A stretch of DNA of 64,000 nucleotides, from NCBI RefSeq assembly GCF_030944625.1, contig NZ_JAUSXY010000001.1:992001-1056000 (forward strand), written 5' to 3'. The DNA comes from Arthrobacter sp. SLBN-112 (lineage in GTDB: Bacteria > Actinomycetota > Actinomycetes > Actinomycetales > Micrococcaceae). The position numbers were made by a program, and so were the translations under genes. Shown here piece by piece: positions 17,236 through 26,078 of the stretch. The notes under the pieces are model-generated. The model was not told where the DNA came from, did no database searches, and was given only the letters and a program-made list of their open reading frames with translations. Positions within the stretch are counted from its first letter, which is position 1. Every line of letters starts with the position of its first letter.

Positions 17236-17742
17236 ATGCAGTTCACCAGGAAGGGCTTGAGAGATGACGGCTTTTTGGGCTTCAGGCCTGCCAAGGACCT
17301 TGAGGCCATGCGGGTCCCGCGGGGAACGGGCATTTTCGTCGTCTTGACGCCGGACGCGTTCCAGCCGGAATTCCTGAAGAAGAGCACCGCCGGCGTCTTT
17401 AAGAAGAAAGATCCCTCCCTGCCGGAGCAGGACCTTAAAGCTGCCTGGGTGGACACGGCCGCCGTCCTGTACCTCGGCAAAGCCGGTCCGGGCAGCAAGG
17501 GCAACCGCGGGCTAAGGCGGCAGATCCAGGAGTTCCTGGACTTCGGACACGGAAAGCCGCCGGGCCACTGGGACGGCCGGCTCATCTGGCAACTCAGGGA
17601 TGCCGGGACGCTGCTGGTCGCGTGGAAGGAAATGGCCGCCGAAACCCTTAACCAGGCCGAGGCGGACTACCACACAGGTTTTGTCGAGGAGTACGGGAAA
17701 CTGCCGTACGCGAACCTCGTGCGGGGGCGGACCAGAAACTGA
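17236..17742 (+). CDS. GIY-YIG-like nuclease-superfamily protein
   Basis: 168 residues from ATG 17236 (GTGAGG just upstream; an in-frame ATG at 17218 is the alternative). The core V-L-Y-L-G-K-A-G followed by G-L-R-R-Q-I-Q-E-F-L-D-F-G-H-G-K-P and W-D-G-R-L-I-W-Q-L resembles the small GIY-YIG fold, with Y-L-G in place of Y-I-G. A conserved Glu follows near residue 130. Family members are nucleases or DNA-repair proteins, but many stand-alone ones are uncharacterised, so the function is not assigned. Confidence 0.5.
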   Translation: MQFTRKGLRDDGFLGFRPAKDLEAMRVPRGTGIFVVLTPDAFQPEFLKKSTAGVFKKKDPSLPEQDLKAAWVDTAAVLYLGKAGPGSKGNRGLRRQIQEFLDFGHGKPPGHWDGRLIWQLRDAGTLLVAWKEMAAETLNQAEADYHTGFVEEYGKLPYANLVRGRTRN

Positions 17743-17756
17743 GCCAGGGTGCAGCC

Positions 17757-18140
17757 TTAGGCCGGTCCCTTGAGGCGCTCCATCTCACGGCGGTCCTTCT
17801 TGGTGGGCCGGCCGGCGCCCCGGTCGCGTTGCGGGAGCCCCAGCGCCGGCAGGACGGGCCGCGGGGGAGTGTGGTCCGTGAAGCAATGGGATGCGGCCTC
17901 GGCTCCAACGCGCTTGGCGATCAGCCGCCGCACTTCAAGGATGCGCTCGTACCCGGACATGCGCACCGTCACCGTGTCTCCAGTGACCAGAGTCGCTGAA
18001 GCCTTGGAAGGGCTGCCGTTGAGGCGGACGTGCCCGGCCCGGCAGGCGGCGGTGGCGGCGGACCGTGTCTTGTAGGCACGGATGGCCCACAACCACGCAT
18101 CGATTCGGACACTGGCGGGGGAGGATGGGAGGCTGGTCAT
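17757..18140 (-). CDS. hslR: S4-domain RNA-binding protein (Hsp15-like)
   Basis: 127 residues from ATG 18140 (130 from GTG 18149). An S4 RNA-binding domain at about 10-70 (R-I-D-A-W-L-W-A-I-R, then C-R-A-G-H-V-R-L-N-G) and a basic tail match Hsp15, which binds stalled 50S subunits carrying peptidyl-tRNA and recycles them. TATACT at 18157-18152 lies just upstream of both starts and there is no Shine-Dalgarno, so the leader must be very short or absent. Confidence 0.85.
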   Translation of the reverse strand: MTSLPSSPASVRIDAWLWAIRAYKTRSAATAACRAGHVRLNGSPSKASATLVTGDTVTVRMSGYERILEVRRLIAKRVGAEAASHCFTDHTPPRPVLPALGLPQRDRGAGRPTKKDRREMERLKGPA

Positions 18141-18174
18141 GATTGGCACCGAGTATAGCCCCGGGCCGCCGGCT

Positions 18175-19293
18175 TCACTCCACTATCACCCTGACCCGCT
18201 GCACTACGTTGTTGCCCATCCCCTGGTAGTTCCAATTCTGTTCCAGGGGCTGGGTGGCGCCGGTGACGTCGGTGGCGCGGCAGGCCAGGACATGCTCGCC
18301 GGGTTCGGCCACCCACGGCATGGTCCAGCCCCGCCACGCGTAGCCGCCGGCCGGCTTGCCCAACCGGGCGGGCAGCCACGTGCCGTCAATGGCTACCTCG
18401 ACGCCGGCCACGGCGCCTTCCCCGGACCAGGCCCTGCCCTGCAACATGACCGGGCCCGGGCGGACAAACCGCCCGCGCGTGAAGAAGTCCGGGACACCCG
18501 GCGGAACCATCAGCGAACGCACCCTGATCCTCGAAACCGGCCGGCCGGCGTCATCCGCGGAGGCCTGGTAACGGTAGGCGGACTGCTGCTGGAACCCGGT
18601 GAACGGCTCTTTGACCACCTCTATCGACTCCAGCCATTTGACGCTGGCCATCCCGTACCAGCCCGGAACCACCAGGCGCAGCGGGTACCCATGCTGCGGC
18701 GGCAGTTCGGCGCCGTTCATTTTGTAGGCAAGGACGACGTCGGGACGCAGGGCTTCGCGGACCGGCAGGCTGCGCGCGTAATGGTGCGGGACGCCGCCCT
18801 GCACGCCCATGTCCGCGCCGGTGAAGACCACCTCCAAGGCATCCGGCAGTACACCCGCTTTGCCCAGGAGGTAGGCCAGCGGAACACCGGTCCAATGGGC
18901 CGTGCCCACCGCTTCCAGGACCCACGGCTGGCTGAGGGGCCGCGGCTCCAGCAGCGACCGGCCGTTGCCCGCGCACTCCAGGGTGACCGGAAGGGTGATG
19001 GCCGGGGCCCTGCGGAGGGCGGCCATGCCCAGCTCCAGGGTCCGTTCCACCGCACCGCGGATCCGCAGATGCCAGGAGGGGCTGTCGATATCCGGGATAT
19101 CGAAATGCGTGAGCACGTAGTGGAGCCCGGGAGGCGTGACCTCGCGGCGGAGCGCCTCCAGTGGCATTGAATGGTTGCGGGCGGAGAGCTGCAACTCCTC
19201 GGGAGTGAGCGGGCCGTTCGACGGGCCAGCGGGAACCGGGAGGGTTTCCGCTGCCACGGTTGTTGATTGCCTGTGTTCTCTGGTCTCTGTCAT
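18175..19293 (-). CDS. Sulfite-oxidase-family molybdopterin oxidoreductase
   Basis: 372 residues. Molybdopterin-binding domain at about 40-235 with the molybdenum-ligating C107 in L-E-C-A-G-N-G-R, and the family's C-terminal Mo-co dimerisation domain at about 255-370. The W-Y-G-M-A-S-V-K-W stretch typical of sulfite/nitrate reductases is present. There is no heme b5 domain and no signal peptide, so it is probably cytosolic and uses a separate electron acceptor. Substrate could be sulfite or another oxo-anion. Confidence 0.88.
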   Translation of the reverse strand: MTETREHRQSTTVAAETLPVPAGPSNGPLTPEELQLSARNHSMPLEALRREVTPPGLHYVLTHFDIPDIDSPSWHLRIRGAVERTLELGMAALRRAPAITLPVTLECAGNGRSLLEPRPLSQPWVLEAVGTAHWTGVPLAYLLGKAGVLPDALEVVFTGADMGVQGGVPHHYARSLPVREALRPDVVLAYKMNGAELPPQHGYPLRLVVPGWYGMASVKWLESIEVVKEPFTGFQQQSAYRYQASADDAGRPVSRIRVRSLMVPPGVPDFFTRGRFVRPGPVMLQGRAWSGEGAVAGVEVAIDGTWLPARLGKPAGGYAWRGWTMPWVAEPGEHVLACRATDVTGATQPLEQNWNYQGMGNNVVQRVRVIVE

Positions 19294-19359
19294 GGCGCCG
19301 GGATTCTCTGAGCCGTGCTCCGCCGGGGTGGCGGCGCCTAGCCACAGGTCTACGCCGGG

Positions 19360-19395
19360 CTCCCCGGTCCGTCAACAGCCCCACGGACCGGGGAG
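19360..19395 (-). terminator. Terminator hairpin after the NmrA gene
   Basis: Perfect 13-bp arms at 19360-19372 and 19383-19395 with a 10-base loop, seven bases beyond the stop of the minus-strand NmrA gene. There is no strong T-run. Confidence 0.65.
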
Positions 19396-19401
19396 GGAGC
19401 G

Positions 19402-20262
19402 CTACAGGACAGGCCGGGTCAGGAACTCGGCCAGGCTGATCGGGTCCTGGCCGGTCAGCCCGTGCACGTCAGGTGACAGCCCCGCCATCTCCCCGGCCGC
19501 CATCGCCGTATAGGTGCTCACCCACGCGTCCAACTGCCACTGTGGAGCACCGTAGGACGCCCGGGATGCGTAGGCTTCCTCCACCGTTTCCGGGTGGTAG
19601 CTGATGGTCCGGCCCGTTCCGTCACTGAGTACCCGGGCGGCCTGCGCCATCGTCAACTCTTCCGGTCCGGTCAGGTTGTAGGTCATTCCCTTATGGATTG
19701 CCGGATCGCGGAGCACCGCATGGGCGGAGCGGGCCACATCCTCCCGGGTTACCCCGGAAAACACGCCTTCACCGGCAGGACCGCGGATCACGCCGTCCTC
19801 CCCGGTCATCAGCGGCAGGAAGTCCAGGTAGAAGTTGTCCCGAAGGAACGTGAAGTCCATTCCGGAGGCTTTGATCCGCTCCTCCGTGGCGTAATGGTCC
19901 CGCGCCAAGGTGAAGGTGGCATCCGGCGCAGCGCCGTAGAAGGACGTGTAAACCACGTGCTGCACTCCGGCGTCAGCGGCGGCGTCCACGAACGCGTAGT
20001 GCTGCTGCAGCCGGTCTTCGGCTTCGGCCGCGGACACCATGAACAGCAGCTTTACCCCGTCCAGGGCCTGCCGGGACGCGGCGCCGTCCCCGTAGGAACA
20101 CGCCACGGCGGAGGCCCCGGCCAGTTCCGGGGCCCGGGCGGCGTCGCGCACCAGCAGGCGTTGCGCGAATCCGGACCCGGCAAGTTGCCGCGCCAGCATG
20201 CCGCCCAGGCCTCCGGTTGATCCGGTGACCGCAAGCTCCGGGAGATCGGCCGGGGACTGCAT
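19402..20262 (-). CDS. NmrA-family NAD(P)-binding reductase (QorB-like)
   Basis: 286 residues. N-terminal Rossmann motif T-G-S-T-G-G-L-G-G at about 13-21, then a fold matching NmrA/QorB-type NAD(P)H:quinone reductases. It lacks the Tyr-x-x-x-Lys of classical SDR enzymes. Its ATG directly abuts the TGA of the aldo-keto reductase gene (TGAATG), so the two are coupled and probably serve a common redox or carbonyl detoxification role. Confidence 0.83.
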   Translation of the reverse strand: MQSPADLPELAVTGSTGGLGGMLARQLAGSGFAQRLLVRDAARAPELAGASAVACSYGDGAASRQALDGVKLLFMVSAAEAEDRLQQHYAFVDAAADAGVQHVVYTSFYGAAPDATFTLARDHYATEERIKASGMDFTFLRDNFYLDFLPLMTGEDGVIRGPAGEGVFSGVTREDVARSAHAVLRDPAIHKGMTYNLTGPEELTMAQAARVLSDGTGRTISYHPETVEEAYASRASYGAPQWQLDAWVSTYTAMAAGEMAGLSPDVHGLTGQDPISLAEFLTRPVL

Positions 20263-21267
20263 TCAGGCTTCCCGGGTGGCCGGCGACTTGGTCTGGGCCG
20301 GGTCCCGTTCGGCGAGGCCGCCGATGGCGTCGTCGATCTTCTTCAGGACCGCGGCGTCCAGCTTCACGCCTGCCGCCGCAACGCTGTCCGCGATCTGTTC
20401 AGGCCGGGACGCGCCCACGATGGCGGATGCCACGTTCGGGTTCTGGAGGACCCACGCAACGGCCAGCTGCGGCATGGTCAGGCCCGCTTCGGCGGCAATC
20501 GGCTTCAGGTCCTGCACACCTGCCAGGACGTCGTCGCGCATCCACCGCTGGATCATCTTGGCACCGCCCTTCTCATCCGTGGCGCGGCTGCCTTCCGGGG
20601 CCGGCCGGCCGGGAAGGTACTTGCCGCTGAGGACGCCCTGGGCCATGGGCGACCAAACGATCTGGGACACCCCCAGCTCCTCCGACGCCGGGACAACTTC
20701 CGCCTCGATAACCCGCCACAGCATGGAGTACTGCGGCTGGTTGGAGATGAGCTGGAAGCCCAGTTCCTTGGACAGCTTGTGGCCTTCACGCAGCTGGTCA
20801 GCGGTCCATTCGCTCACCCCGATGTAGAGCGCCTTGCCCTGCCGGACGATGTCGGCGAACGCCTGCATGGTCTCTTCCAGCGGCGTTTCAAAGTCGTAGC
20901 GGTGGGCTTGATAGAGGTCCACGTAGTCTGTCTGCAACCGGCGCAGTGACCCGTTGATGGATTCCATGATGTGCTTGCGTGAGAGGCCCAGATCGTTCTT
21001 GCCCTTGGGGCCGGTGGGGCCGAAGACCTTGGTGAAGATTTCCAGGGATTCCCGGCGCTCGCCCTTCAGCGCCTCGCCCAGGACGGTTTCCGCTGCCGTG
21101 TTCGCGTAGACGTCCGCTGTGTCGAAGGTGCTGATGCCGGCATCGAGGGCCGCGCGCACGCACTGGCCGGCGACGTCGTTTTCCACCTGCGAGCCGTGCG
21201 TCAGCCAGTTGCCGAACGTGATTTCCGAGACTTTGAAGCCACTGTTTCCGAGGTATCTGAATTCCAT
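20263..21267 (-). CDS. Aldo-keto reductase (KCNAB/YghZ-like)
   Basis: 334 residues from ATG 21267. AKR barrel with the catalytic Asp-Tyr-Lys-His set visible: D-T-A-D-V-Y near 50-55, K in F-T-K-V near 80, and H in Y-Q-A-H-R-Y. The C-terminal NADP-binding I-V-G-A-S-R-P-E-Q-I is present. Sequence is closest to the potassium-channel beta-subunit-like group that reduces aldehydes with NADPH. TAGCGT lies seven bases upstream with no Shine-Dalgarno, so a leaderless start is likely. Confidence 0.9.
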   Translation of the reverse strand: MEFRYLGNSGFKVSEITFGNWLTHGSQVENDVAGQCVRAALDAGISTFDTADVYANTAAETVLGEALKGERRESLEIFTKVFGPTGPKGKNDLGLSRKHIMESINGSLRRLQTDYVDLYQAHRYDFETPLEETMQAFADIVRQGKALYIGVSEWTADQLREGHKLSKELGFQLISNQPQYSMLWRVIEAEVVPASEELGVSQIVWSPMAQGVLSGKYLPGRPAPEGSRATDEKGGAKMIQRWMRDDVLAGVQDLKPIAAEAGLTMPQLAVAWVLQNPNVASAIVGASRPEQIADSVAAAGVKLDAAVLKKIDDAIGGLAERDPAQTKSPATREA

Positions 21268-21294
21268 GGGTTTCACGCTAACCCAGTTGGTTGC

Positions 21295-21987
21295 TCAGGG
21301 TAAGGGCTGCTTGCCGTTCTCCCGCGTCGCGGCGGGCGACGTCCGGTTCCTGTCCGGTTCCTGTTCCTTGAGCACCTGCTGCGGGCCGGCCAGCGAAACG
21401 AGGGACCCGGTGTCCAATGGCGCGAGCGGGTGGGACGGCTGGGGCCTCTTGAAGGATCTCGGCAGCTCGTGCGGCGGCCGGTGGTTGCGCAGCGCGGATT
21501 CCACCAGCGGAGCCACCTCCTCCACCTTGTCGGCGGGCACAGCGGGATCCGGAAGGTCCCGCACCGACAGTTTGATCTCCGGTGCCGCGGCTTTGGCCCG
21601 GGCAGTGGCGCGGGCATCCGCCCGCGCCACTGCTGAAGCCCAGTCTTCTGCGAGGACAGGGGGTTCGCGGCGGACGGCAAGCTTCGGGTGGCGTGCGACG
21701 GCGGTGCGCAGGGACTCCGTGAGCCGGGCCGGGCTGAGGGTGGCGGCGCGTTCCCGCCAGGATTTGCGGGATTCCGGGTGTTGATCCCGTGCCGCCGCGG
21801 AAAGCGCAAGGACTGTGCGCGGGCCTTTTCCGAACAAGGTCATCAGGACGATGCCTGCAAGACGGCCCAGGCCTGCCAGGACCAAGGTAATCACCCCGAG
21901 GAGGAAGAGGGCAAAGAACATCAGGAGGGCTACGCCCATGGTGCCGAAGAAGGTCAGGTTGAGGACCAGAGTGTCCGGTTGCTCCAC
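21295..21987 (-). CDS. Membrane-anchored protein of unknown function
   Basis: 230 residues from GTG 21987, chosen because AAAGGAG lies seven bases upstream; longer frames to 22050 lack such a site. One or two hydrophobic helices at about 10-55, then a long hydrophilic part rich in Ala, Arg and Pro with no recognised domain. The membrane part (L-V-L-A-G-L-G-R-L-A-G-I-V-L-M-T-L) has the same pattern as the small protein at 25529-25831. Function unknown. Confidence 0.7.
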   Translation of the reverse strand: MEQPDTLVLNLTFFGTMGVALLMFFALFLLGVITLVLAGLGRLAGIVLMTLFGKGPRTVLALSAAARDQHPESRKSWRERAATLSPARLTESLRTAVARHPKLAVRREPPVLAEDWASAVARADARATARAKAAAPEIKLSVRDLPDPAVPADKVEEVAPLVESALRNHRPPHELPRSFKRPQPSHPLAPLDTGSLVSLAGPQQVLKEQEPDRNRTSPAATRENGKQPLP

Positions 21988-22153
21988 GTCATCACTCCTT
22001 TCCACCAACATCCCCGGGCTTGCGGCCGGCGCACAGCGCCGGGGGGCCAAGCTCCTCCTCCACCATACGGATTTTTGGCTCGACGTGCGGCCGCGCGCGG
22101 TGTCGCGGCCAGTGTTGTAGCGAAGCTGTTACCCGATGTGACAGCATCACCGG

Positions 22154-22555
22154 GTGACCGAATCGAATGAGTCCGCGAACTGCATGTGCCTGTCCGGCGA
22201 AACGTACGCAATGTGTTGCGGAAGGTTCCATTCCGGCCAGGCCGAACCCGCAACCGCGGAGCAGCTGATGCGGTCCCGCTACACCGCGTTCGTCAGGTTG
22301 GATGAGGGATACCTGTTGCGGACCCAGCATCCGGGCACGGTCCCGGCCGGCCTGGACCTGGACCCGGCCATGCAGTGGCGGCGCCTGGATATTGTGGCCA
22401 CCAGCCAGGGCGGTCCCTTCGACACTAAAGGGACGGTCGAGTTCAAGGCCTACTACCGGCACGGCGCGGACCGCGGCATCCTCCACGAAGCCAGCAGGTT
22501 TGTCCGCGAAGGCGGCCGATGGCTCTATGTGGACGGTGACATCCTGTCCTCCTAG
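22154..22555 (+). CDS. YchJ-like (UPF0225) protein with SEC-C motif
   Basis: 133 residues. An N-terminal zinc-binding SEC-C motif (C10-M-C12 and C21-C22 in Y-A-M-C-C-G) is followed by an NTF2-like YchJ domain (A-E-Q-L-M-R-S-R-Y-T-A-F-V). The family is widespread and has no settled function. Start GTG 22154; CAGCAT lies six bases upstream and there is no Shine-Dalgarno. Confidence 0.87.
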   Translation: MTESNESANCMCLSGETYAMCCGRFHSGQAEPATAEQLMRSRYTAFVRLDEGYLLRTQHPGTVPAGLDLDPAMQWRRLDIVATSQGGPFDTKGTVEFKAYYRHGADRGILHEASRFVREGGRWLYVDGDILSS

Positions 22556-22576
22556 CAGCCGCGCGCTGCCCGCAGA

Positions 22577-23401
22577 CTATTCGCCGTCGTCGTAATACTC
22601 GCTGTCCGGCGTGAAGCCGGCGCGGTCAACCTTGCGGTGGAACCGCATACCCGCAAGCCCGCCCAGGACGGCGCCCACCAGGGCCACGGCCGCCACCACG
22701 ACGGCTGCGATGATGCTGGTGGTGGTCAGTTGGCCTTCGTTGACGGGGATCCGCGGGAAGCTGTTGAGATTGGCCAGGACGTTGAACTGTTGCCCGGCCA
22801 CCAGGCCCAGGATGGCGACCACGACCGCCGCGATCAGGGCCCAGATCCACACCATGAGCCCCTGCTTTGCGCCGTTGAAGCGCGCCATCCGCCCGGCGAC
22901 GTAGCCTCCGCAGTAGTAGGACAGGAACAGGATCACGAGCAGGACGATGATGCCCACCAGCCCTACGGTGCCGCTGTTCTGCGCAGCTTGGTTTACGGCC
23001 GCGTTGACATCGGTGTTGTTGGCCAGCCCAACGGCGGTTCCGGCGGCTGCCACCAGGGCGGTCAGCAGCACGGCCATCCCGGTGGCGGTGAGCCAGCCGA
23101 AGAACGCAGACCCCGCCTTGATGCCGCCAAAGCGTTCCTTTTGGCGGGCGACTGCGGTTTCCCTGTCCGTCAGCGTCGGGTCCACCACGGGTGCCGCGGC
23201 AGTCGGGGCCGGCTGGTACTCGCGCTCCGCGGTGGGGGCGGCGGCGTAATCCCTGTCCTCCGGGGTGCGGGCAGGGGTCTTGTCCATCGAGCGCGTGGCG
23301 GAATCCTCCGCTGCGCCCGCGCGGTGGTTGCCATTGCGGGAGGTTTCGTCCCCCCGGACACGGCGGGGAGGCAGGTTCTCTGGGTCCGTTGAGCTGCTCA
23401 T
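22577..23401 (-). CDS. Four-helix membrane protein (YrzE-like), unknown function
   Basis: 274 residues from ATG 23401; the longer frame upstream runs into the next gene and is low-complexity. The first 85 residues are charged and disordered (repeats of A-P-T-A). Four membrane helices follow, at about 98-122, 148-170, 183-205 and 232-255, with a G-G-Y-V-A-G-R-M-A-R-F turn. Similar actinobacterial proteins are annotated only as hypothetical. It is convergent with the YchJ gene. Confidence 0.75.
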   Translation of the reverse strand: MSSSTDPENLPPRRVRGDETSRNGNHRAGAAEDSATRSMDKTPARTPEDRDYAAAPTAEREYQPAPTAAAPVVDPTLTDRETAVARQKERFGGIKAGSAFFGWLTATGMAVLLTALVAAAGTAVGLANNTDVNAAVNQAAQNSGTVGLVGIIVLLVILFLSYYCGGYVAGRMARFNGAKQGLMVWIWALIAAVVVAILGLVAGQQFNVLANLNSFPRIPVNEGQLTTTSIIAAVVVAAVALVGAVLGGLAGMRFHRKVDRAGFTPDSEYYDDGE

Positions 23402-23465
23402 GAACCAACTCAACCACCCGCCACCCCTGATAGCAAGCGTGCTTACTAGTTTGTGACCTGCGGTT

Positions 23466-25466
23466 TTACCGGTATTTGCGGTGCAGGTCTTCCTTCTGCG
23501 ACGGGCCGGGGGAGGCGTCGGCGATCCACGGACCGGTGCCCTCGGACTGGTCCAGCACGCCCGCTTCCAGCCAGGTGTAGTCACCGGCGAGGACATTGCG
23601 GGTCAGCGTGTGGTCCGCATCGTCAGTGTTCCGCCACAACTGGTCGAAGTATTCGTCCACCCGCACCTTCGCCTGCTCACAGTAGGCGTCCGCGAGCTCG
23701 TATGCGCCGGCGGCCGTGCCGGGGGAGGTGTGCAGCAGCATCTCCGCGCGGGAACAGCAGGCGGTCATGGCGAAGAGTTCGGCGCCGATGTCCACGATGC
23801 GGCCCAGGAACGCCTGTTTCCGCTCCAGCTTCGCCTGCCACCGGCCCATGCCGTAGAAGGTTTGCCGTGCCAGCCGGCGCGAGGAGCGTTCCACGAACCG
23901 CAGGTGCTTGGCCAGCCTGCCGAACCCGTTGTACGAGCGGGGGTCCATGCCGGCGCCGGCCACCAGCTTGGGCAGCCACCTGGCGTAGAAACCTGAGGCG
24001 CCGACGGCGGCCTTGGCTTTATCGGCAAGGCTCGCATCCATGGACGCGAGGTCGCCCGCGGCAGCCAGGTGCGCATCCACGGCTTCCCTGGCAATCAGCA
24101 GCCGCATGATCTCGGAAGACCCCTCGAAGATCCTGTTGATGCGCATGTCCCGCAGCTGCTGCTCTGCCGGTACTGCGCGCTCGCCGCGGGCCGCCAGCGA
24201 TTCGGCCGTTTCAAACCCGCGGCCGCCGCGGATCTGCACCAGCTCGTCAGCGATCCGGCAGCTGATCTCGGTGGCCCAGAGCTTGGCGAGCGCGGCTTCG
24301 ATCCGGACGTCCTTCTGCCCGGCGTCGGCAAGCTCGGCGGCGAGTTCGAAGACCGCGTCCAGGGCAAAGGCGGAGGCCGCGATGAACGCGATCTTCTTGC
24401 CCACGGCTTCGTGTTCGCCCACGGGCCGGCCCCACTGGGTGCGGGCGTTGGACCATTCGCGGGCAATCTTCAGGCTCCAGCGCCCGGAGGCCACGCACAG
24501 CGCCGGCAGCGCCAGGCGGCCGGTGTTCAGCGTGGTCAAGGCGATCTTCAGGCCCTGTCCCTCGCGCCCCAGCCGGTTGGCGGCCGGAACCCGCACCTGG
24601 TGGAAGCGGGTCACGCCGTTTTCGATGCCGCGCAATCCCATGAAGGCGTTCCGGTTTTCCACCGTGATGCCCGGGGAGTCCATCTCCACCACGAACGCAC
24701 TGATGCCGCCCTTATGGTTTGTGCCTGCGGAGTCGGTGTGGGCCGGGACCAGTGCCATCACCACCACCAGTTCGGCAATCACACCGTTGGTGGTCCAAAG
24801 TTTCACGCCGTCCAGGAGGTACGCCTCGCCGTCGTCCGTTGGCGTTGCCGTGCTGCCCATCCGGGCAGGATCGCTGCCCACGTCCGGTTCCGTGAGGAGG
24901 AACGCAGTGACGGCGCCGCCGGCGCAGCGGGGGAGGTATTCGCGCTTTTGCTCCGGTGTGCCGAAGACCTTGACGGGCTCGGGAACGCCGATGGACTGGT
25001 GTGCGGAGATGAGCGCTCCGAGGCTGGGGTGGACGCTGCCGAGAAGGGCGAGTGCCCGGCCGTAGTACACCAGCGAGAGGCCCAGTCCGCCGTATTCCTC
25101 CGGGATCTTCATGCCGAAGACGCCCAGGCCGGCCAGGCCATTGATGTACTCGTCCGGGATCTTCGCGTCGCGTTCGATGACCCGCCCGGACATGGTCTTG
25201 GCGTACTCGGTGAGGCGGGCCATGAATGCCTCGCCCTTTTCCACGGACGCGGGATCGGCGGCGGGCCAGGGATGGACCAGGCCGAGGTCGAAGCTGCCCA
25301 GGTAGAGGCCTTTGGCGAAGCTGGGACGGTCCCAGCCGGTTTCCCGGGCGGCTTCTGCGACGGCCCGGGCGTCTTCGGCGGTGGCGCCGGCCCCGATGTT
25401 GCCGGCCGGGACGGGGGTTTCCTCAGCCGGGGCGTCTTTGGCCTGGCTGTCAGTAGCGGAGCTCAT
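23466..25466 (-). CDS. Long-type acyl-CoA dehydrogenase
   Basis: 666 residues, longer than the about 390 of short/medium-chain enzymes and similar to VLCAD/ACAD9-type proteins with a C-terminal helical extension. It oxidises acyl-CoA to enoyl-CoA with FAD. N-terminal helical domain at about 85-200, beta domain with T-E-P-D-V-G-S-D, and the C-terminal catalytic Glu in F-E-G-S-S-E-I-M-R. The extension from about 470 probably mediates membrane association or dimerisation. A palindrome, TACCCGCGGGTA, lies 80 bases upstream. Confidence 0.9.
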   Translation of the reverse strand: MSSATDSQAKDAPAEETPVPAGNIGAGATAEDARAVAEAARETGWDRPSFAKGLYLGSFDLGLVHPWPAADPASVEKGEAFMARLTEYAKTMSGRVIERDAKIPDEYINGLAGLGVFGMKIPEEYGGLGLSLVYYGRALALLGSVHPSLGALISAHQSIGVPEPVKVFGTPEQKREYLPRCAGGAVTAFLLTEPDVGSDPARMGSTATPTDDGEAYLLDGVKLWTTNGVIAELVVVMALVPAHTDSAGTNHKGGISAFVVEMDSPGITVENRNAFMGLRGIENGVTRFHQVRVPAANRLGREGQGLKIALTTLNTGRLALPALCVASGRWSLKIAREWSNARTQWGRPVGEHEAVGKKIAFIAASAFALDAVFELAAELADAGQKDVRIEAALAKLWATEISCRIADELVQIRGGRGFETAESLAARGERAVPAEQQLRDMRINRIFEGSSEIMRLLIAREAVDAHLAAAGDLASMDASLADKAKAAVGASGFYARWLPKLVAGAGMDPRSYNGFGRLAKHLRFVERSSRRLARQTFYGMGRWQAKLERKQAFLGRIVDIGAELFAMTACCSRAEMLLHTSPGTAAGAYELADAYCEQAKVRVDEYFDQLWRNTDDADHTLTRNVLAGDYTWLEAGVLDQSEGTGPWIADASPGPSQKEDLHRKYR

Positions 25467-25528
25467 GGGTTATCTCCTTGGGCCGGAATGGCCGGTGTAG
25501 CCATGGATCCGCCGGGTTGGAGAACCCT

Positions 25529-25831
25529 TCAGCTGTCACTCAAGATTACCCGCGGGTAGGTTCCGGTACTAGGGGACGTTTGGCCCTGGAAATCGCCGGA
25601 AATATCCACGGCGGCCGCGCGGTGGACCAGCCTGTCCCACCCGGCGTTGATCCCGTGGACCACTGCCAGGAGCGTCGTGGCCAGCACTGTCCACGTGAGC
25701 TTGCCGGCGCCCAGCAGCACCAGGGCAACCAGCCCGGCGGCGAGGACGAATGCGGCCAGAATCGCGCCAAATACCAGCGTCCCGATAAAAACCATGGTGG
25801 CTGTTTCCACTGTGCTCAGATCGAACTGCAT
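25529..25831 (-). CDS. Small membrane protein of unknown function
   Basis: 100 residues with two hydrophobic segments at about 10-35 and 38-60 and a polar tail. I recognise no family. It is divergent from the jetABC operon and lies upstream of the acyl-CoA dehydrogenase gene on the same strand. Its last codons contain the TACCCGCGGGTA palindrome. Pattern similarity to the 21295-21987 protein hints at a shared small-membrane-protein family. Confidence 0.65.
   Translation of the reverse strand: MQFDLSTVETATMVFIGTLVFGAILAAFVLAAGLVALVLLGAGKLTWTVLATTLLAVVHGINAGWDRLVHRAAAVDISGDFQGQTSPSTGTYPRVILSDS
25547..25561. promoter_or_regulatory. TACCCGCnGGTAGGT site 1
   Basis: TACCCGCGGGTAGGT, whose first 12 bases are a perfect palindrome. 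It lies about 80 bases upstream of the acyl-CoA dehydrogenase start. TetR-family fatty-acid regulators often bind palindromes of this size; no such regulator is in the window. Confidence 0.5.
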
Positions 25832-25966
25832 GAATCCCCCTGCTGCGGCGTTGCGTTGCGAAAGACTGCTGTGGCGAAGACCAGTAGCAGCAGCCTAGGG
25901 GGACAGGCCCGCGGCCAGCCAGAGGCGCATGGGGCGGAAGGGGCTGTTGATACGGGATCGAAACAA

Positions 25967-25981
25967 TACCCGCAGGTAGGT
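25967..25981. promoter_or_regulatory. TACCCGCnGGTAGGT site 2
   Basis: TACCCGCAGGTAGGT, 14 of 15 bases equal to site 1, 420 bases away in the same orientation. It lies between the divergent small membrane protein gene and jetA, about 100 bases before the jetA start. Confidence 0.5.
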
Positions 25982-26078
25982 CACGGAGTGGTCGCGGCGG
26001 CCTGCGTTAACCTTGTAGTTGGCAGTTTTCCGGTTCGTCCCGCTGCCGCGCCCCCGCCCACCAGCCCAAGGAGAGTGT

